The notes below the pieces were generated by a model. The model saw only the letters and a program-made list of their open reading frames with translations. It did no database searches and was not told where the DNA came from. The position numbers and the translations under genes are program-made. From Paramecium sonneborni (Eukaryota > Ciliophora > Oligohymenophorea > Peniculida > Parameciidae): a stretch of 64,000 bases of DNA. Within the stretch, counting starts at the first letter, position 1; every line of letters begins with the position of its first letter. The DNA lies in NCBI GenBank assembly GCA_905182985.1, contig CAJJDN010000022.1, forward strand, positions 275,450 to 339,449, written 5' to 3'. Positions 37,803 through 49,701 of the stretch are shown piece after piece.

Positions 37803-39054
37803 GTTTAACAGATAAATTTTTAAATAGAAAACAATATATATTGTAAAATTGGAATCGTGATAAAATAAATATATGTTTGATATTTTAATAATGGATATAA
37901 AAGGAAAAATAAGTAATTATAAATTTGTGAAAACTGAAACTTTAAAAATAACCTCATAATTTATTAATATTAAAATGAACTGATAAATAAATTATTTTTA
38001 GCTTTATAAATGTTGAGATCTAAAGTTGCTACAATAATATACATCTAAAATATATTAAAAAACCAATAAAATTTTATTTTATTTAATAACTTGATAAAAA
38101 GTTATGAAAAATTAATTCTTAAAATTTATCATAGAATTTTCATTTAAAAGTGTTGTTCAGTTAAAAATTTTCATGGTCCTTGTAATCATAAATTCTTATC
38201 TTTAAATCAATAGAAAATGTGTAATCATTAAATTTGGAATTAAAAATTAGAAATATATAATCTAAAAAATAGTTATAAATTATTTGTTATTTTTTTTTAT
38301 AATCTCTTACATTATGATTAGCCAAATTTTGATAATCATAAGCTAAATAACAATCTTAATTTATCTGTTTAATTTAGTATTAATTGTACTTGATTAATTT
38401 GATCTATTTTGGAATGAAATTTATTTTTATCATTCATTTTAATCATTTCAATATTTTACCTAAAATTTAATTTGGAGATTGAATTGTGACTAATTATATT
38501 AAAGGTTATCTATTTTTTTATCTGATCAAATTAAATAAAAAATAATTCAGCTTAAATATAGAGTTTAATTTTAGCAATATGTTTGGCTATATATTTAATA
38601 AATAAGAAAATTAAAAACTAATTTTGATATTTTTTGATGGTTTATATGATTTTTTGGCTATAAATATTAAGAGATAAAATAAAATTTAGAAGAAATCCAA
38701 CTATTTTACTTGATTAACAAGATCCAATTGATTATATAAAAAATTGAGAGTAAAAATCATATACTTATTCATTATATTGGTAGTTACTTAGAATTCTTAA
38801 ATTTAAAAAATTAATTTTTGGAAGGTTACCATTATTATTTTACCTGAAATTGTAAATTTTAATATTTCTAATTTTTTATGTCTTTTTTTTATCCAGAATT
38901 TGGTTAATGAAACCAAAATGTTCTAAAATTTAGATCTTAACAATTTTTTTTATTTAAGCTATTTTTTGCAACGATTGAATTTACATAATAATTTAGGTTG
39001 ATTTTAGAGATTTTATGAGGGGCATTTAATTAATAGGAAAAATTATTATTAAAA
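37803..39054. other. Long AT-rich stretch without a supported gene
   Basis: About 1.25 kb. A plus-strand frame of roughly 107 codons begins with ATG near 38316 and contains plausible Trp- and Tyr-containing helices. It ends at TGA near 38636, and later open frames are broken by further TGA codons. It might be a remnant or an unresolved multi-exon gene. I could not assemble one. Confidence 0.3.
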
Positions 39055-39872
39055 ATGGATAAAAGTGTTGAATCTCATTTTACATCCGATTTTTGGCGAT
39101 AAGTGAATCAATAGTATTTTATGGTAGAAACACCGATTTCATTGAATATGTAGAAAAAAATACACAAAAAATGTAGGTGTTAATGTTAGTTTTAGCATCT
39201 CATTTTGTAAGTATATAAACTTATGGATTGATAGAAAAAATATTGAAATTTATTAAAAAACATACATATTAGGTTGAGAAATTAAATGACAGCAACATAA
39301 GGCTGCATTTAAGTTTATTATTGATGTAAAGAGAAAAATCATTCGAACCATTCTAAGAATTAATAGATGAAATGATCGACAATATTTGTGAACAAGAATT
39401 AAGAGAAGGTTTGGAATCAAATAAAGTTTTGCTTAAAAATATCCATCAATTACCGTATGAAAAATAAATGGAAATTTTATAATCAGAAGAATCAATCCTA
39501 TAAAGTTTGTAGCAAAGAATTGATTGGCCTGATCAATTAAATTAAGTAATAATGGAGATAGAAGATGATTTAATCAAAGTTTAAGACAGAAATAAAAAAT
39601 AATTAAATAAGTATGTTTTTTTATAGAGTTTTAGTCTAGCAGGACATTTAGAAGAAATCAATAAATATTTATTATATTAATACAATATTAAGTAAATAGG
39701 ATAATTCGCTTTAAGAATATCTAGGAATAGAATTTAGCATTAAAAATTTGAATTAGAGAATCTATAATAATTAATTATTCATTATTAAGATTATCAAGTA
39801 GCAGATTCTATTGGAAAGGTCTTCTATAATTAAAAAAGTATGTAATAATTAATAAATTAGCTAAATTTATGA
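39055..39872 (+). CDS. Helical protein gene with one-base frame break
   Basis: The ATG at 39055 opens a frame that becomes implausible after the run of five T at 39090-39094. The frame two bases later then reads as good protein to TGA 39870-39872. A 24-nt intron (39211-39234) is clear. With one extra base at the T run the gene would have exactly 265 codons, so a missing T (sequence error or true mutation) is the simplest account. The product is all-helical, with amphipathic repeats and acidic coiled-coil segments. A helical-repeat scaffold is likely, but no family is recognised. It ends 35 nt before the zinc-finger gene on the same strand. Confidence 0.5.
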
Positions 39873-39907
39873 CTGTTACTTTAGACTCGTATCTAAGCAG
39901 AACTCCA

Positions 39908-40755
39908 ATGGATTTTAAAATAGATTAATTGTAAAATTTGCAAAGACTTCGAGAAAAAGAATTAGATTTAAACTTTTAATAATAGGACATTTAAGAAGAA
40001 ATATAAACTCTAATTTAAATCCAAACTGAAATGTGTCATAGTTGTAGATAAATGATAGAAATAACTAATTTATAATAATGTAAATAAAATCATAGAAATA
40101 TGAATTTCCATAATTATAATGAAGAATTACTGATCTAATAGAGATATTCAATTTCTTAATAATAAATGCGAAAATTTTATATAGATTTATATTCTGCTAA
40201 CTACATAATAGAAAGTAAATACTATTTATAAATTAAGATAATTAAATTCAGTGTTAAAAATATTTTTGTTTTAAATGCTTGAAATATGAATTTGATTAAT
40301 ATGATATATCAGAACCCAAATGGATTTGTCCTTTATGTAAAGTATGAAAATTATTCTTATCTAAGGGAATATGTTTTTGTATAAGATGTTAACGAAATGA
40401 TTGCATTTACAAATTGAAAAGAGCATTTATAGAGATTGGAGGTAATCTAGATACTTTATATTCATAATCAACATTTGATACTTTAGTTGAAAATAAAAGG
40501 ATTTTGATTCAAACTATTCCTTTTGATTTCATTAAAATTTTAAAGATTCAATCAGAAAATGAAAAGACTTTTACTTAAAAAAATTTACGTTAAAAAAAGA
40601 ATAGGATAAACAAAAAAAAGAAAAGTAGTGAAACTATATTGGTTGGTAACACATAATCTTAATTTATGTATATATCTTCATCATCGATAAAAATTAAGAA
40701 AATAAAGGAATATAAGCGACCTATACCAAATGAAAGTACTATATTTGTATAATGA
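39908..40755 (+). CDS. zf-4CXXC_R1 zinc-finger protein (CDCA7-like)
   Basis: Introns 40215-40237 (23 nt) and 40342-40365 (24 nt) give 266 residues. An N-terminal coiled coil (residues 1-40) is followed by MCHSCRQM, a Cys/Lys-rich stretch, then YFCFKCLKYEFDQYDI and EPKWICPLCKGICFCIRC. This is the order CHxCRQ, CxxC, WxCPxCxGxCxCxxC that defines the zf-4CXXC_R1 domain. In animals and plants this domain occurs in CDCA7, which recruits the HELLS remodeller and binds hemimethylated CpG, and in related families without that role. The CDCA7-specific substrate-binding residues cannot be judged by eye, so only the domain is claimed. The basic C-terminal 80 residues (KKKKSSE) could bind DNA. Confidence 0.75.
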
Positions 40756-40770
40756 TTAATTTTATCTTAA

Positions 40771-41028
40771 ATGATAAAATTATAATATTTAGTAGATTAT
40801 AAAATATCAATTCAAATTCCTGTTAATAAATTATCTATTTTTTGCATAGATTATTATCCAATTTTGGAAAATTATGAATTATAATATTATTAAGGTATTT
40901 CAGTCATACTTTATGAAAAATTTGGGTTATTATATTGTTACATGTATTAAGATGGTTATATTATTATTGGAAGTGGATTCTAAGAATATACTGGTAGTTA
41001 ATTCTAATATAAGATTGCCGTGCTTTGA
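40771..41028 (+). CDS. Small hypothetical protein at the edge of the duplication
   Basis: An intronless 85-residue frame, rich in Tyr and Ile with beta-strand character (GISVILYEKFGLLYCYM). No family is recognised. Its second half, from 40909, is repeated after the N at 41955 because of the duplicated block, so the copy there lacks a start. It begins 15 nt after the zinc-finger gene stop. Confidence 0.35.
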
Positions 41029-41457
41029 TTAGTCTACTATAAATAATATTATTGCTCTTAAGGCTAGTTATGGTAATTATGATATTGGCCATAAATATAA
41101 GGATCAATATAATTTAAAATTTCCTTTTTCGTATTTGATACTTATTAAATCAATATTTTTACAAATAAATGTAAAATTTAATATTTTAACAGAATAATAA
41201 GAATAAATTTATTTAATAGAGAGATTAATAAAATAATGTTAAAGAGAAAAAAATAAAATGTTAAGACGATATCATTACCTCTTATTTTTTAAATAATTAT
41301 TCCTTTAATTTCTACATTTTCTAAATAAGTTATTAAAAATAAAGAAATTACAAATTATAAGAATCTAAAAATCATATTAAATATTATTATAAACATCTTT
41401 CTAATCTAGTCGAAGTATGAATAAAATGCAATTCTAAGATAAAATTAAAAATTACTT
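41029..41457. other. Convergent spacer inside the duplicated block
   Basis: 429 nt of AT-rich DNA between the small ORF and the lipase remnant. No coding frame was supported. It is repeated at 42076-42504. Confidence 0.45.
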
Positions 41458-41954
41458 TCATATGTTCTTCTTTAGCCTTCTACCTTCATTCTTTAAACAG
41501 GATATCATTGAATAATCTAACCATAAGAATTTAGGCCATATAGTTATATTTCCTTCGTATTGTTATATTAATATTTTTGACATTCTACATATCATTTTTG
41601 GGAGAATTCCTATGTTCATAATCTACTGAATTCTGTATTTAATTTCTCCTACGATGAATTGAAAGACTTTATCACTAGTCTTTTATATGATTGTATGATC
41701 ACATCTATGAGAACTTAAAAAAGGAAAAACCCAAAGATTAGTCTATGATACAATGATGTGATTTATATTAAATTATTCTGCTAATTGTTAAATTGGTAGA
41801 TCAACACTTTTTGATCCAGCCACATATTTAATTTCTCCTACATATATTTCACCTTTATCATTTTTGTAATATAAATGAGAAGCTTCATAAACTCCTGGCA
41901 TAGAGCAAGAACAACACACAGTTGACCACACTATTACATTAGGTGAAGTAATAT
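41458..41954 (-). pseudogene. Truncated 3' copy of the patatin-like gene
   Basis: Identical to 42505-43001. It encodes only the C-terminal third (from LLNYITSPNVIVWST to the stop) and is cut off at the N at 41955. It is probably an assembly artefact rather than a second locus. Confidence 0.75.
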
Positions 41955-41955
41955 N
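41955..41955. other. Assembly gap (single N)
   Basis: The only ambiguous base in the window. It sits exactly between the two copies of the 1,046-bp repeat. Confidence 0.97.
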
Positions 41956-43001
41956 CTTTATGAAAAATTTGGGTTATTATATTGTTACATGTATTAAGAT
42001 GGTTATATTATTATTGGAAGTGGATTCTAAGAATATACTGGTAGTTAATTCTAATATAAGATTGCCGTGCTTTGATTAGTCTACTATAAATAATATTATT
42101 GCTCTTAAGGCTAGTTATGGTAATTATGATATTGGCCATAAATATAAGGATCAATATAATTTAAAATTTCCTTTTTCGTATTTGATACTTATTAAATCAA
42201 TATTTTTACAAATAAATGTAAAATTTAATATTTTAACAGAATAATAAGAATAAATTTATTTAATAGAGAGATTAATAAAATAATGTTAAAGAGAAAAAAA
42301 TAAAATGTTAAGACGATATCATTACCTCTTATTTTTTAAATAATTATTCCTTTAATTTCTACATTTTCTAAATAAGTTATTAAAAATAAAGAAATTACAA
42401 ATTATAAGAATCTAAAAATCATATTAAATATTATTATAAACATCTTTCTAATCTAGTCGAAGTATGAATAAAATGCAATTCTAAGATAAAATTAAAAATT
42501 ACTTTCATATGTTCTTCTTTAGCCTTCTACCTTCATTCTTTAAACAGGATATCATTGAATAATCTAACCATAAGAATTTAGGCCATATAGTTATATTTCC
42601 TTCGTATTGTTATATTAATATTTTTGACATTCTACATATCATTTTTGGGAGAATTCCTATGTTCATAATCTACTGAATTCTGTATTTAATTTCTCCTACG
42701 ATGAATTGAAAGACTTTATCACTAGTCTTTTATATGATTGTATGATCACATCTATGAGAACTTAAAAAAGGAAAAACCCAAAGATTAGTCTATGATACAA
42801 TGATGTGATTTATATTAAATTATTCTGCTAATTGTTAAATTGGTAGATCAACACTTTTTGATCCAGCCACATATTTAATTTCTCCTACATATATTTCACC
42901 TTTATCATTTTTGTAATATAAATGAGAAGCTTCATAAACTCCTGGCATAGAGCAAGAACAACACACAGTTGACCACACTATTACATTAGGTGAAGTAATA
43001 T
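41956..43001 (+). repeat. Direct repeat, copy 2 (1,046 bp)
   Basis: Second copy of 40909-41954. It continues without a break into unique sequence holding the rest of the patatin-like gene. The left part therefore starts in the middle of the small ORF. Confidence 0.9.
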
Positions 43002-43850
43002 AATTAAGTAAACAATCAAATGATGATCATTCTTTTCCTGTTACCATAAAATTCATAATTTTTCCTGTTTTTTAATATGCTTCCAAAAAAGTAATATCTC
43101 CATATGCTTTTTATAAAAACTATTGCATTTATTCTTTTTCTTATATGTAACCCTTAGTTAATAATCTACCAATTTTATCCAGGATATCAAATTAAGATTT
43201 TTATTCAAACATAGAGTAATCATAATATTTTGGTTAAAAATAGTTTGTACATCTGTAGCTGTTCCATCCAAACTGACTAATATCGCACCTGCTGAACTGC
43301 CAGTCATAACTTTAGGTAAAATCTCTAATTTATCCAAAATATTAGCTACTCAACAAATATATAATCCCATTATTGCACCACCTGAAAATAATATAGCTGT
43401 TTATCCTACAGTTTTTTGAAGATCTTTAAAAAATTAAATTTTATTATGGAAATTCTGAGTTATATTAAAATTATAAACATTTTTAGTACTCCTAAGAATA
43501 TTTTAAGAATTATTTACTTCTTGAAATTCTTCTATTAAGTTCTTTGATTTTGTGAATGCATATGAATATAGTTTTGGATTGAGAATGTTTCCTTTATTTC
43601 TGTTTGCATTTTTTCTAAGCAATCGGCATATTAGAGAAATATTTATTTCTTCTTGTGCCTATTTCAATTTTTAATTCAAATTCTTGATATATTTATATTG
43701 AAATATACTAATTTCCTCCTTTTGTAACCATTTTTAGATATAATCTTCTAAATCGTGTTTGTTTGCTAATTCTAACCATTTTTCATAAATCTTTTCTATT
43801 TCAATACTATTTAAATATTTATATCTTTGATGATTTTTTTTTTCAAACAT
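42505..43850 (-). pseudogene. Patatin/TGL-type lipase (SDP1-like), damaged
   Basis: About 448 codons. The N-terminal DUF3336-like part (FEKKNHQRYKYLNS...) leads to FSGGAIMGLYIC, then the nucleophile elbow MTGSSAGAIL. KAYGDITFLEAYQKTGKI and LNYITSPNVIVWST follow, a set typical of yeast TGL3/4/5 and plant SDP1 triacylglycerol lipases. Damage seen: an in-frame TGA at 43350-43352 in place of a conserved Gly; a one-base shift at an A run (plus-strand T run 43228-43231); a second in-frame TGA at 43027-43029; and Ala (codon 42865-42867) where the catalytic Asp of the DGS motif should be. The last is a missense change and cannot be explained by splicing. It is probably a non-functional copy, though sequence error could explain some lesions. 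Confidence 0.7.
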
Positions 43851-44161
43851 GGTAATCCATCCAAATCAAAAAGTATTTTATTATTTTAAAAAAATGATGT
43901 TCATTATTATTATTTTTGAATTAGGGAATAGTTTATTTTATTTAAAAACTTGAATTATAATATTTGATATGATACTCTTAATAAAAATAAATCTGAAAAT
44001 TCGTAGTTATTTTAAATCATAGTTTTATATAAATATTGAAGAGTTAAAGGTAAAATAGAGATGAGTGTTAATGAGAATAATGAGATAAATGAAATATTTA
44101 TTGATATAAAATTAAAACCGATTTAAAATTATTAATTACCCGTTTTTATTATATTAATAAG
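43851..44161. other. Divergent promoter region
   Basis: 311 nt of AT-rich DNA between the lipase remnant and the secretory coiled-coil gene. Nothing specific was seen. Confidence 0.45.
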
Positions 44162-45722
44162 ATGAAATAAATAGTGCTTTTTGCATTGTTGGCATGTGTT
44201 GTTCTTACACATAATGATATAAAGCATGTGTAAGAATTGCTTGTAGAACTGAAGGACGAAATTCATGAATAAATCGTAGCTTTAGATGCTGAATGGGTGT
44301 TAACATAAAAAGTATTGATTATTAAATATGATAAAGATGAAACAAGCTAGTATTTAGGCATTAAAATAAACAAAAGTAGATTAAGAAGCTGATTGTGAGA
44401 GAAGAGATGAGAATGTAATAAATAAGAAAACAGAAATTTAAGAAATGTCAGATTTAATAGCTTGGATCTAACATAGAATTCATGTCAATAAAAATAGAAT
44501 TCAAACAATAGAAGATCTATAATGCAGACAATCTTTGAACTTTGTTGACACTATGAGAGATGATAAAATTTCATTAACAGTCTCAATATTTGTTAAAGAA
44601 TAACTTGAAAAAATAGTGTCAGAAGGCACTTCATTTGCATAAAAATCATAAGCTATGAAAAATATACTTTCATTCCTTTAAGACATAAAAGAGTAGAAAT
44701 ATGAATTTTTGGAATTAACAAGGACAATGGAAATTGAGAGAGAAGAAAACCCAAATATGATTGAAACACATATGGGACCTATTGAAATGAAGAAATTCTA
44801 AGAGGTTAGACATGAAATCTTAGCAGTATTAGATGAATTAGAAGCTTAAATCAATTCACATATTCCAGTTGCATAAGCTGATATGATTAGAGTTGGATTA
44901 GCATATCTTGAATGGAAATAAAGAATTCTTAAAGAAAATGAATTTTTTGAATAAAAGATTGTTGAATTAGGAAAATAATTAGTAAAATTAATTAATCTAT
45001 AATAAATAGGAACATTTAGATGATTAATTATTAGCTTTAGAATACAGTGCTTAATAATGCAGAGAAAGAGTAACAGATATTGAAAGAGCTATTGAAGTAG
45101 CAAAAAATGATAGTGTTTTGGCTTATAAAGATTATGTTGAAGAACATGAAAGATTACTTAAATAATTAGCAATTTTCTCATAATTATATTAATTATATGA
45201 TAAAGAAATTGATAATAAAACAACTGAAGCAGAAAAAGAAGCTTTGACAGTAAATATTTAATATCATTAAATAGTAATAAAGACATGAACATTAAATGGT
45301 TGGTGGAGATTAGAATTCTTTGCCTCCTTAATATAGAGATTAATCAGAAAATGAAGAAGAACCAATTGTTGGAGCAGATGAAAATTCTTTACCTCCTCCA
45401 GAACTTGAAGAATAAGAAGAATCAGAAGAATAAGAAGAATCAGAAGAATAAATGATTGTTGGAAATACTGAAGACTCTTTACCTCCTTAATACAGAGATG
45501 AAAATGATGATGAAAATGATGTTCCATAACCAGTAGAAGTTCCATAATTAGAAGAAACTGAAGATGAACAATAAGTATTTTCTTTTATATCCATAGTTAT
45601 TAATTAAAAAAGGTCCTTTGAAATTAAGAGAAATTGACACTGCACCATCATACAAAAGATCCGATTTCATTTTACTTTAAATGAAATAAAAAAAAATAGA
45701 ATAAGATGAAGTAATTTTATGA
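44162..45722 (+). CDS. Secretory coiled-coil protein, trichocyst-matrix-like
   Basis: Introns 44312-44336, 44982-45009, 45250-45274 and 45575-45596 give exactly 486 residues. A signal peptide (QIVLFALLACVVLTHN) is followed by about 340 residues of nearly continuous coiled coil with scattered Cys. The tail is acidic, with two kinds of repeat: IVG-x-D/E-x-SLPP units and EEQEES tandems encoded at about 45400-45450. Signal peptide, acidic coiled coils and cleavable low-complexity parts fit the trichocyst matrix protein families of Paramecium, which are stored in crystalline secretory granules. Several features are atypical: the repeats and the basic end (YKRSDFILLQMKQ). A different secreted or lumenal structural protein is possible. 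Confidence 0.6.
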
Positions 45723-45909
45723 TGATTTCTAATCGTAATCATTATATAATTTAATTTGAATAATTATCATAGATTTTAGTTTCTTAAAGTGCGCATTTTT
45801 ATCATCTTATTATGAAACTAAATAATCGTGCTATTATAGTTTCTTCATTAATATAAGAATGAATTAATATTATCAAACTATATAGAATCATAATTAAAAA
45901 CTAGAGTAA

Positions 45910-48908
45910 TCAACTTCTTTTAAATGGCTTTTTTTAACTTTCTGTAAATGTTAGTTTCATTTAACTTAGTTTTTCTTTTTATTATTAAATCTCTAATCTT
46001 AATTCTTCTATTGTTTTGTCAGTATTATCAATTTAAATCACTGTTTTATTTGGTGTTTTTATTCCTGCATTTATACTTGGACTACCAAAACTTTAAGATT
46101 TATTGCCTCATAATATTATAATTTTTTACTGAATTATGTAGGTTACTTATTTTAAATAGGAGATTTTTGAATATTTTTATTTGGAGAATAAGATTTCATC
46201 TTCATTGGCTATTGAATTATATTTTCTAATTAAGTGATTTATAATTAGTAATCTTATTAAATTTAATCTACTTTTTTCTCTGATCTAAGTTTCAATTCCT
46301 AATATCTTTACTCAAAAAATTATCTCTCTTTGTTCATTGTATATTCAGAGAACTATTACTATGAAATTCTAAATTATAAAAATATTTATACAATTCTTCT
46401 TATTATTCCTTTATTAGTTTATTTAAGTTCATTAATTCTAATTCATAGTTTTATTTTTATTCAATATATAATTATTCTTGTAATTACAATTGTTTTTAAA
46501 ATTCTTCATTCTCTTTATTTAATATTTATATTTAACTCTTAAATTCATTATCATTAGCTTTCGACATAATTAATTATTCAATTTGTTATTATTTCTATTT
46601 TAATTTTATTTAACCTTCTTCATAAATTAATTATTCTGATTACTTAAATTATTTCTTTAAATTATCTAATTTTTTCTCCATTTCCAGATTCATTTATTCA
46701 ATTTCAAATTATTTTTCATTTTCCATCATTTACACCTTATTATCTGTAACAATCAGTTATTTTTTATACAAATTTTGTAAAATTAATTTACAATCACTTT
46801 CCAACTACTTTAATTTATTTAAAAAAAGGTTCCTTAATTCTTTAAGTTAAACAGTTGTTAATTCTTTTTATCTACTTAAAACTCTAGTAACTCTCTACTA
46901 AAACGTTTTATATTTAAATTTCTATTCCTCAAGTTAAACTTGTAATAAATTTTTATCATTATTCAAAATACTAATTTATTTACCAATTTCGTCATTTTAA
47001 ATTTTTTCTTTTTTTATTAAATCTTAGATTTCTTATTTAGCACATTCTAATTGATCACTATTTGATTCTAAATCTTAAATAATCTATTGATTCTAAATTT
47101 GTAAAAATTCTATTTAATTATTACTTTCTATTTAATCCTTTTATAATTCTATGATTATTTTATTCTGTTCTTCAATTTTCTATTTAAACTCATTTCTTTA
47201 TTTTCTATTCTCAGATTATTATTCTTAAAATTAAAACTAAATTTTGTTGTTTTCTTCATTAAAATTATCTTACAATAGCATTAGTTTTTAATCTTTTTCT
47301 TACAACTCTTAATTATATTATTCCTCTTTCTTCTTAATTTCTTCCATACATCTCTTAATATCATCTTTATTTTATTTCAATTTTAATTCTACTTCTGATC
47401 CTAATCTTTTAAATGAAAAGGATCCCTAAATTTAAATATCTAAGAGATTTTAAATATGTTATAAAAATTATTAATACTACTGATTTTCTTTTTCAATCTC
47501 ATTGATATAGTCCTAGTTTTCTCTAATTGTATTTAAGGTTTATTCTTAAAATACTTTAATATCATCTAATTCTGCTAATAAAACCTTAAGTTTTTAATCT
47601 TTTTTTGTGATCTCCAATTCTTGATTTCTATTTTTATTCTCAGATTCTTCTAAATCTTAATTTTACTAATTTATTTCATCATTTAATTGATTAATTTCCA
47701 TTTCAAGATTCCCTTATTACCTTTACATTTTTTCAAATTCTAAATTTTATTGATAAAGTTTTTCTTTTAATGTTTTTGCTTCTTTAATAAGATCTTATAT
47801 TTGTTTATCTTTATCTATAACAACTTATTCAAAAGAAGTTTTTAAATTTTCTTCTAAGTTCAATTTTTCCTCTAAAAATTATTATTCTAAATCTTAGAAT
47901 TATTTTTTATATTAGGATTCTATTGATTTATGATTTTATTTATGATTAACTTGCAATTAAGTTAATTAATTTTCAGATTCTTTAATTAATTCTTAGAATT
48001 CATACAACTATTCTTACTGTTATTATTAAATATTTTGAGCCTCTTTTAACCTACTTTTCAATTCATTAATTTTTTAATTACTTTTTTCTTTCAATTAATC
48101 AAGAAGCTCTTTTTATTTCAATAATTCTTGATGTTTTTTTGTTTTAAGTTTATCAATTTCATTTTTATATTATTCTATTTCTTCTTCCAATTAATTATTG
48201 AGTTCCACTTATTGTTATGACTTTTTTTTAATATCTGTAAGTTCTTTTAATGTACGTTCATATTCATTTTTAAATTCTCTATTCTATCTATCTAATTACT
48301 AATTTAATTAGTTCAGAGATTCATTTTTTGATTTCATATCATTTAGATCAGAATTTAATAGTTTTTATCGTTAATCCTATTATTATAAATTTTCTTTTGC
48401 TAGTAAATTCTCTTTCAATAGTTATTGTTCTTTGGATTGAAATTCTTTGAGTTACTTATGGAACTTATCATTTTATTGTTAATATTTCTAATTTTGAAAT
48501 ATAAATTTACTTGAAGCTATGTTTCTGAAGTTTCTAATAAATCCTATAATTCTTAAACTTCTCTAATTTACTGTAATTAAAATTCTCTGTGTTTAGAATC
48601 AAATTCTTAGATGATAGTTTCTTCCCTTTCTAAGAATTCTCTTTTAATTGAATCGTTTAGAGCTTATTCTGATCTTAATTCTGCTTGTAAACGATGAATT
48701 TCATCTGTAAACTATTTTGAAAAAGCTTCAAGAGTAATTTCTTTAATTCTACTAAATACAATGCTTTTAGAATCTTTATTTGATTCAATAGCAGAGTCAT
48801 GTAAAATTTTGGTTGAAATATCAAGTAAGCATTCTAAGATAAAAATGAAAATGAATATTTACACTCTAATTGAGACTGACTATTAAATAGTTTTGAGGAT
48901 GACAGCAT
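45910..48908 (-). CDS. Long coiled-coil protein (965 residues)
   Basis: Introns 46107-46129, 46328-46353, 48488-48510 and 48834-48862 give 965 residues in exact codon count. Residues 1-70 contain a helical head (SIVFSRIKEITLEAFSKQF). Residues 75-880 are an unbroken, Gln/Glu/Lys/Leu-rich coiled coil without proline, like myosin tails or golgins. The C-terminal 80 residues are Ser/Pro/Lys-rich (KSYSPNKN, KTPNKT) and could carry kinase sites. No motor, GRIP or SMC motif is present. Likely roles are basal-body, cytoskeletal or tethering scaffolds; this is inferred only from shape. It converges on the previous gene with 187 nt between stops. Confidence 0.75.
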
Positions 48909-49701
48909 GTTTAACGTATATATAAAATATAATTAATTTTTGTTTGAATTAAATTTTACTCATAATATGTTATAATTTTACATTAAGTGTCACCTCATAT
49001 AATTGGAACAACAGAATTTAAAAATTTGCAATTTAATTATAAATTTATAGAAGAGGGAATGATGTAATAGATATTTTTAAAGAAGATATAGATAATCTTA
49101 TACTTTTTTATTAATATATTTCTAATAAAATATATAAGAGTTAAAGGATGTAATAGTTGAATCTTTAATTTAATATGTCAATTAGTCTTTTAAATCTCGA
49201 ATTTATGCTACTGACTTGTAAAACAGGAACCATTCAATTTTTGATTCAAAGATGTAGTTAGAGAATTTTTTAAGTTTGAAAGTCATTAATAATCTATGAA
49301 TTATTTAATATAATTAGATACTTACTAAAAAAATCATTTAATAGTTGACTTTATTTAGATTTTCAAAGTTTACTGTATTTTTATTGCAATTTAAGATATA
49401 AAAAAAAAAACCAAAAATTAAACCATCTTTTATGATAGTACTTAATAAATTAATTCAATTTTAATTATCTTATTACCTTTATATAATAAGAAGAATAATT
49501 TAAAGAATTTAAATAAATTTAAGACTTGAAAATTTTATCAGTATTGAAAAATATTTAATTTTTTTATTTTAATAGTTCTAAAATAATTAATTGAGAAGAG
49601 GATGAAAAGATACTGAAAGAAATAAACTTAAAAAATTTTAGTAAATAATCTTTTCTTTTTGAGTTATTTAAATATTATAAAATAAAAAAAAAATTGTGAT
49701 T
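48909..49701. other. Divergent intergenic region
   Basis: About 790 nt, one of the largest spacers here, between the starts of the coiled-coil and mannosidase genes. It is AT-rich with homopolymer runs. No coding frame was supported. Confidence 0.45.

Larger units (their letters stand above)
40909..41954 (+). repeat. Direct repeat, copy 1 (1,046 bp)
   Basis: This block appears base for base again at 41956-43001, with a single N between the copies (offset 1,047). It holds the end of the small ORF, a spacer, and the 3' part of the patatin-like gene on the minus strand, cut at the N. Identity over the whole length with no divergence, and a break exactly at N, point to overlapping contig ends that were not merged. 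Confidence 0.9.

Noticed and set aside
40909..43001. A genuine tandem gene duplication
   Set aside because: The copies are identical, are joined at an N, and begin and end mid-gene, which fits contig overlap better than biology.
45267..45545. Minus-strand Leu/Ile-rich open frame
   Set aside because: It is the complement of the acidic Gln/Glu repeat on the plus strand; composition is an artefact of the repeat.
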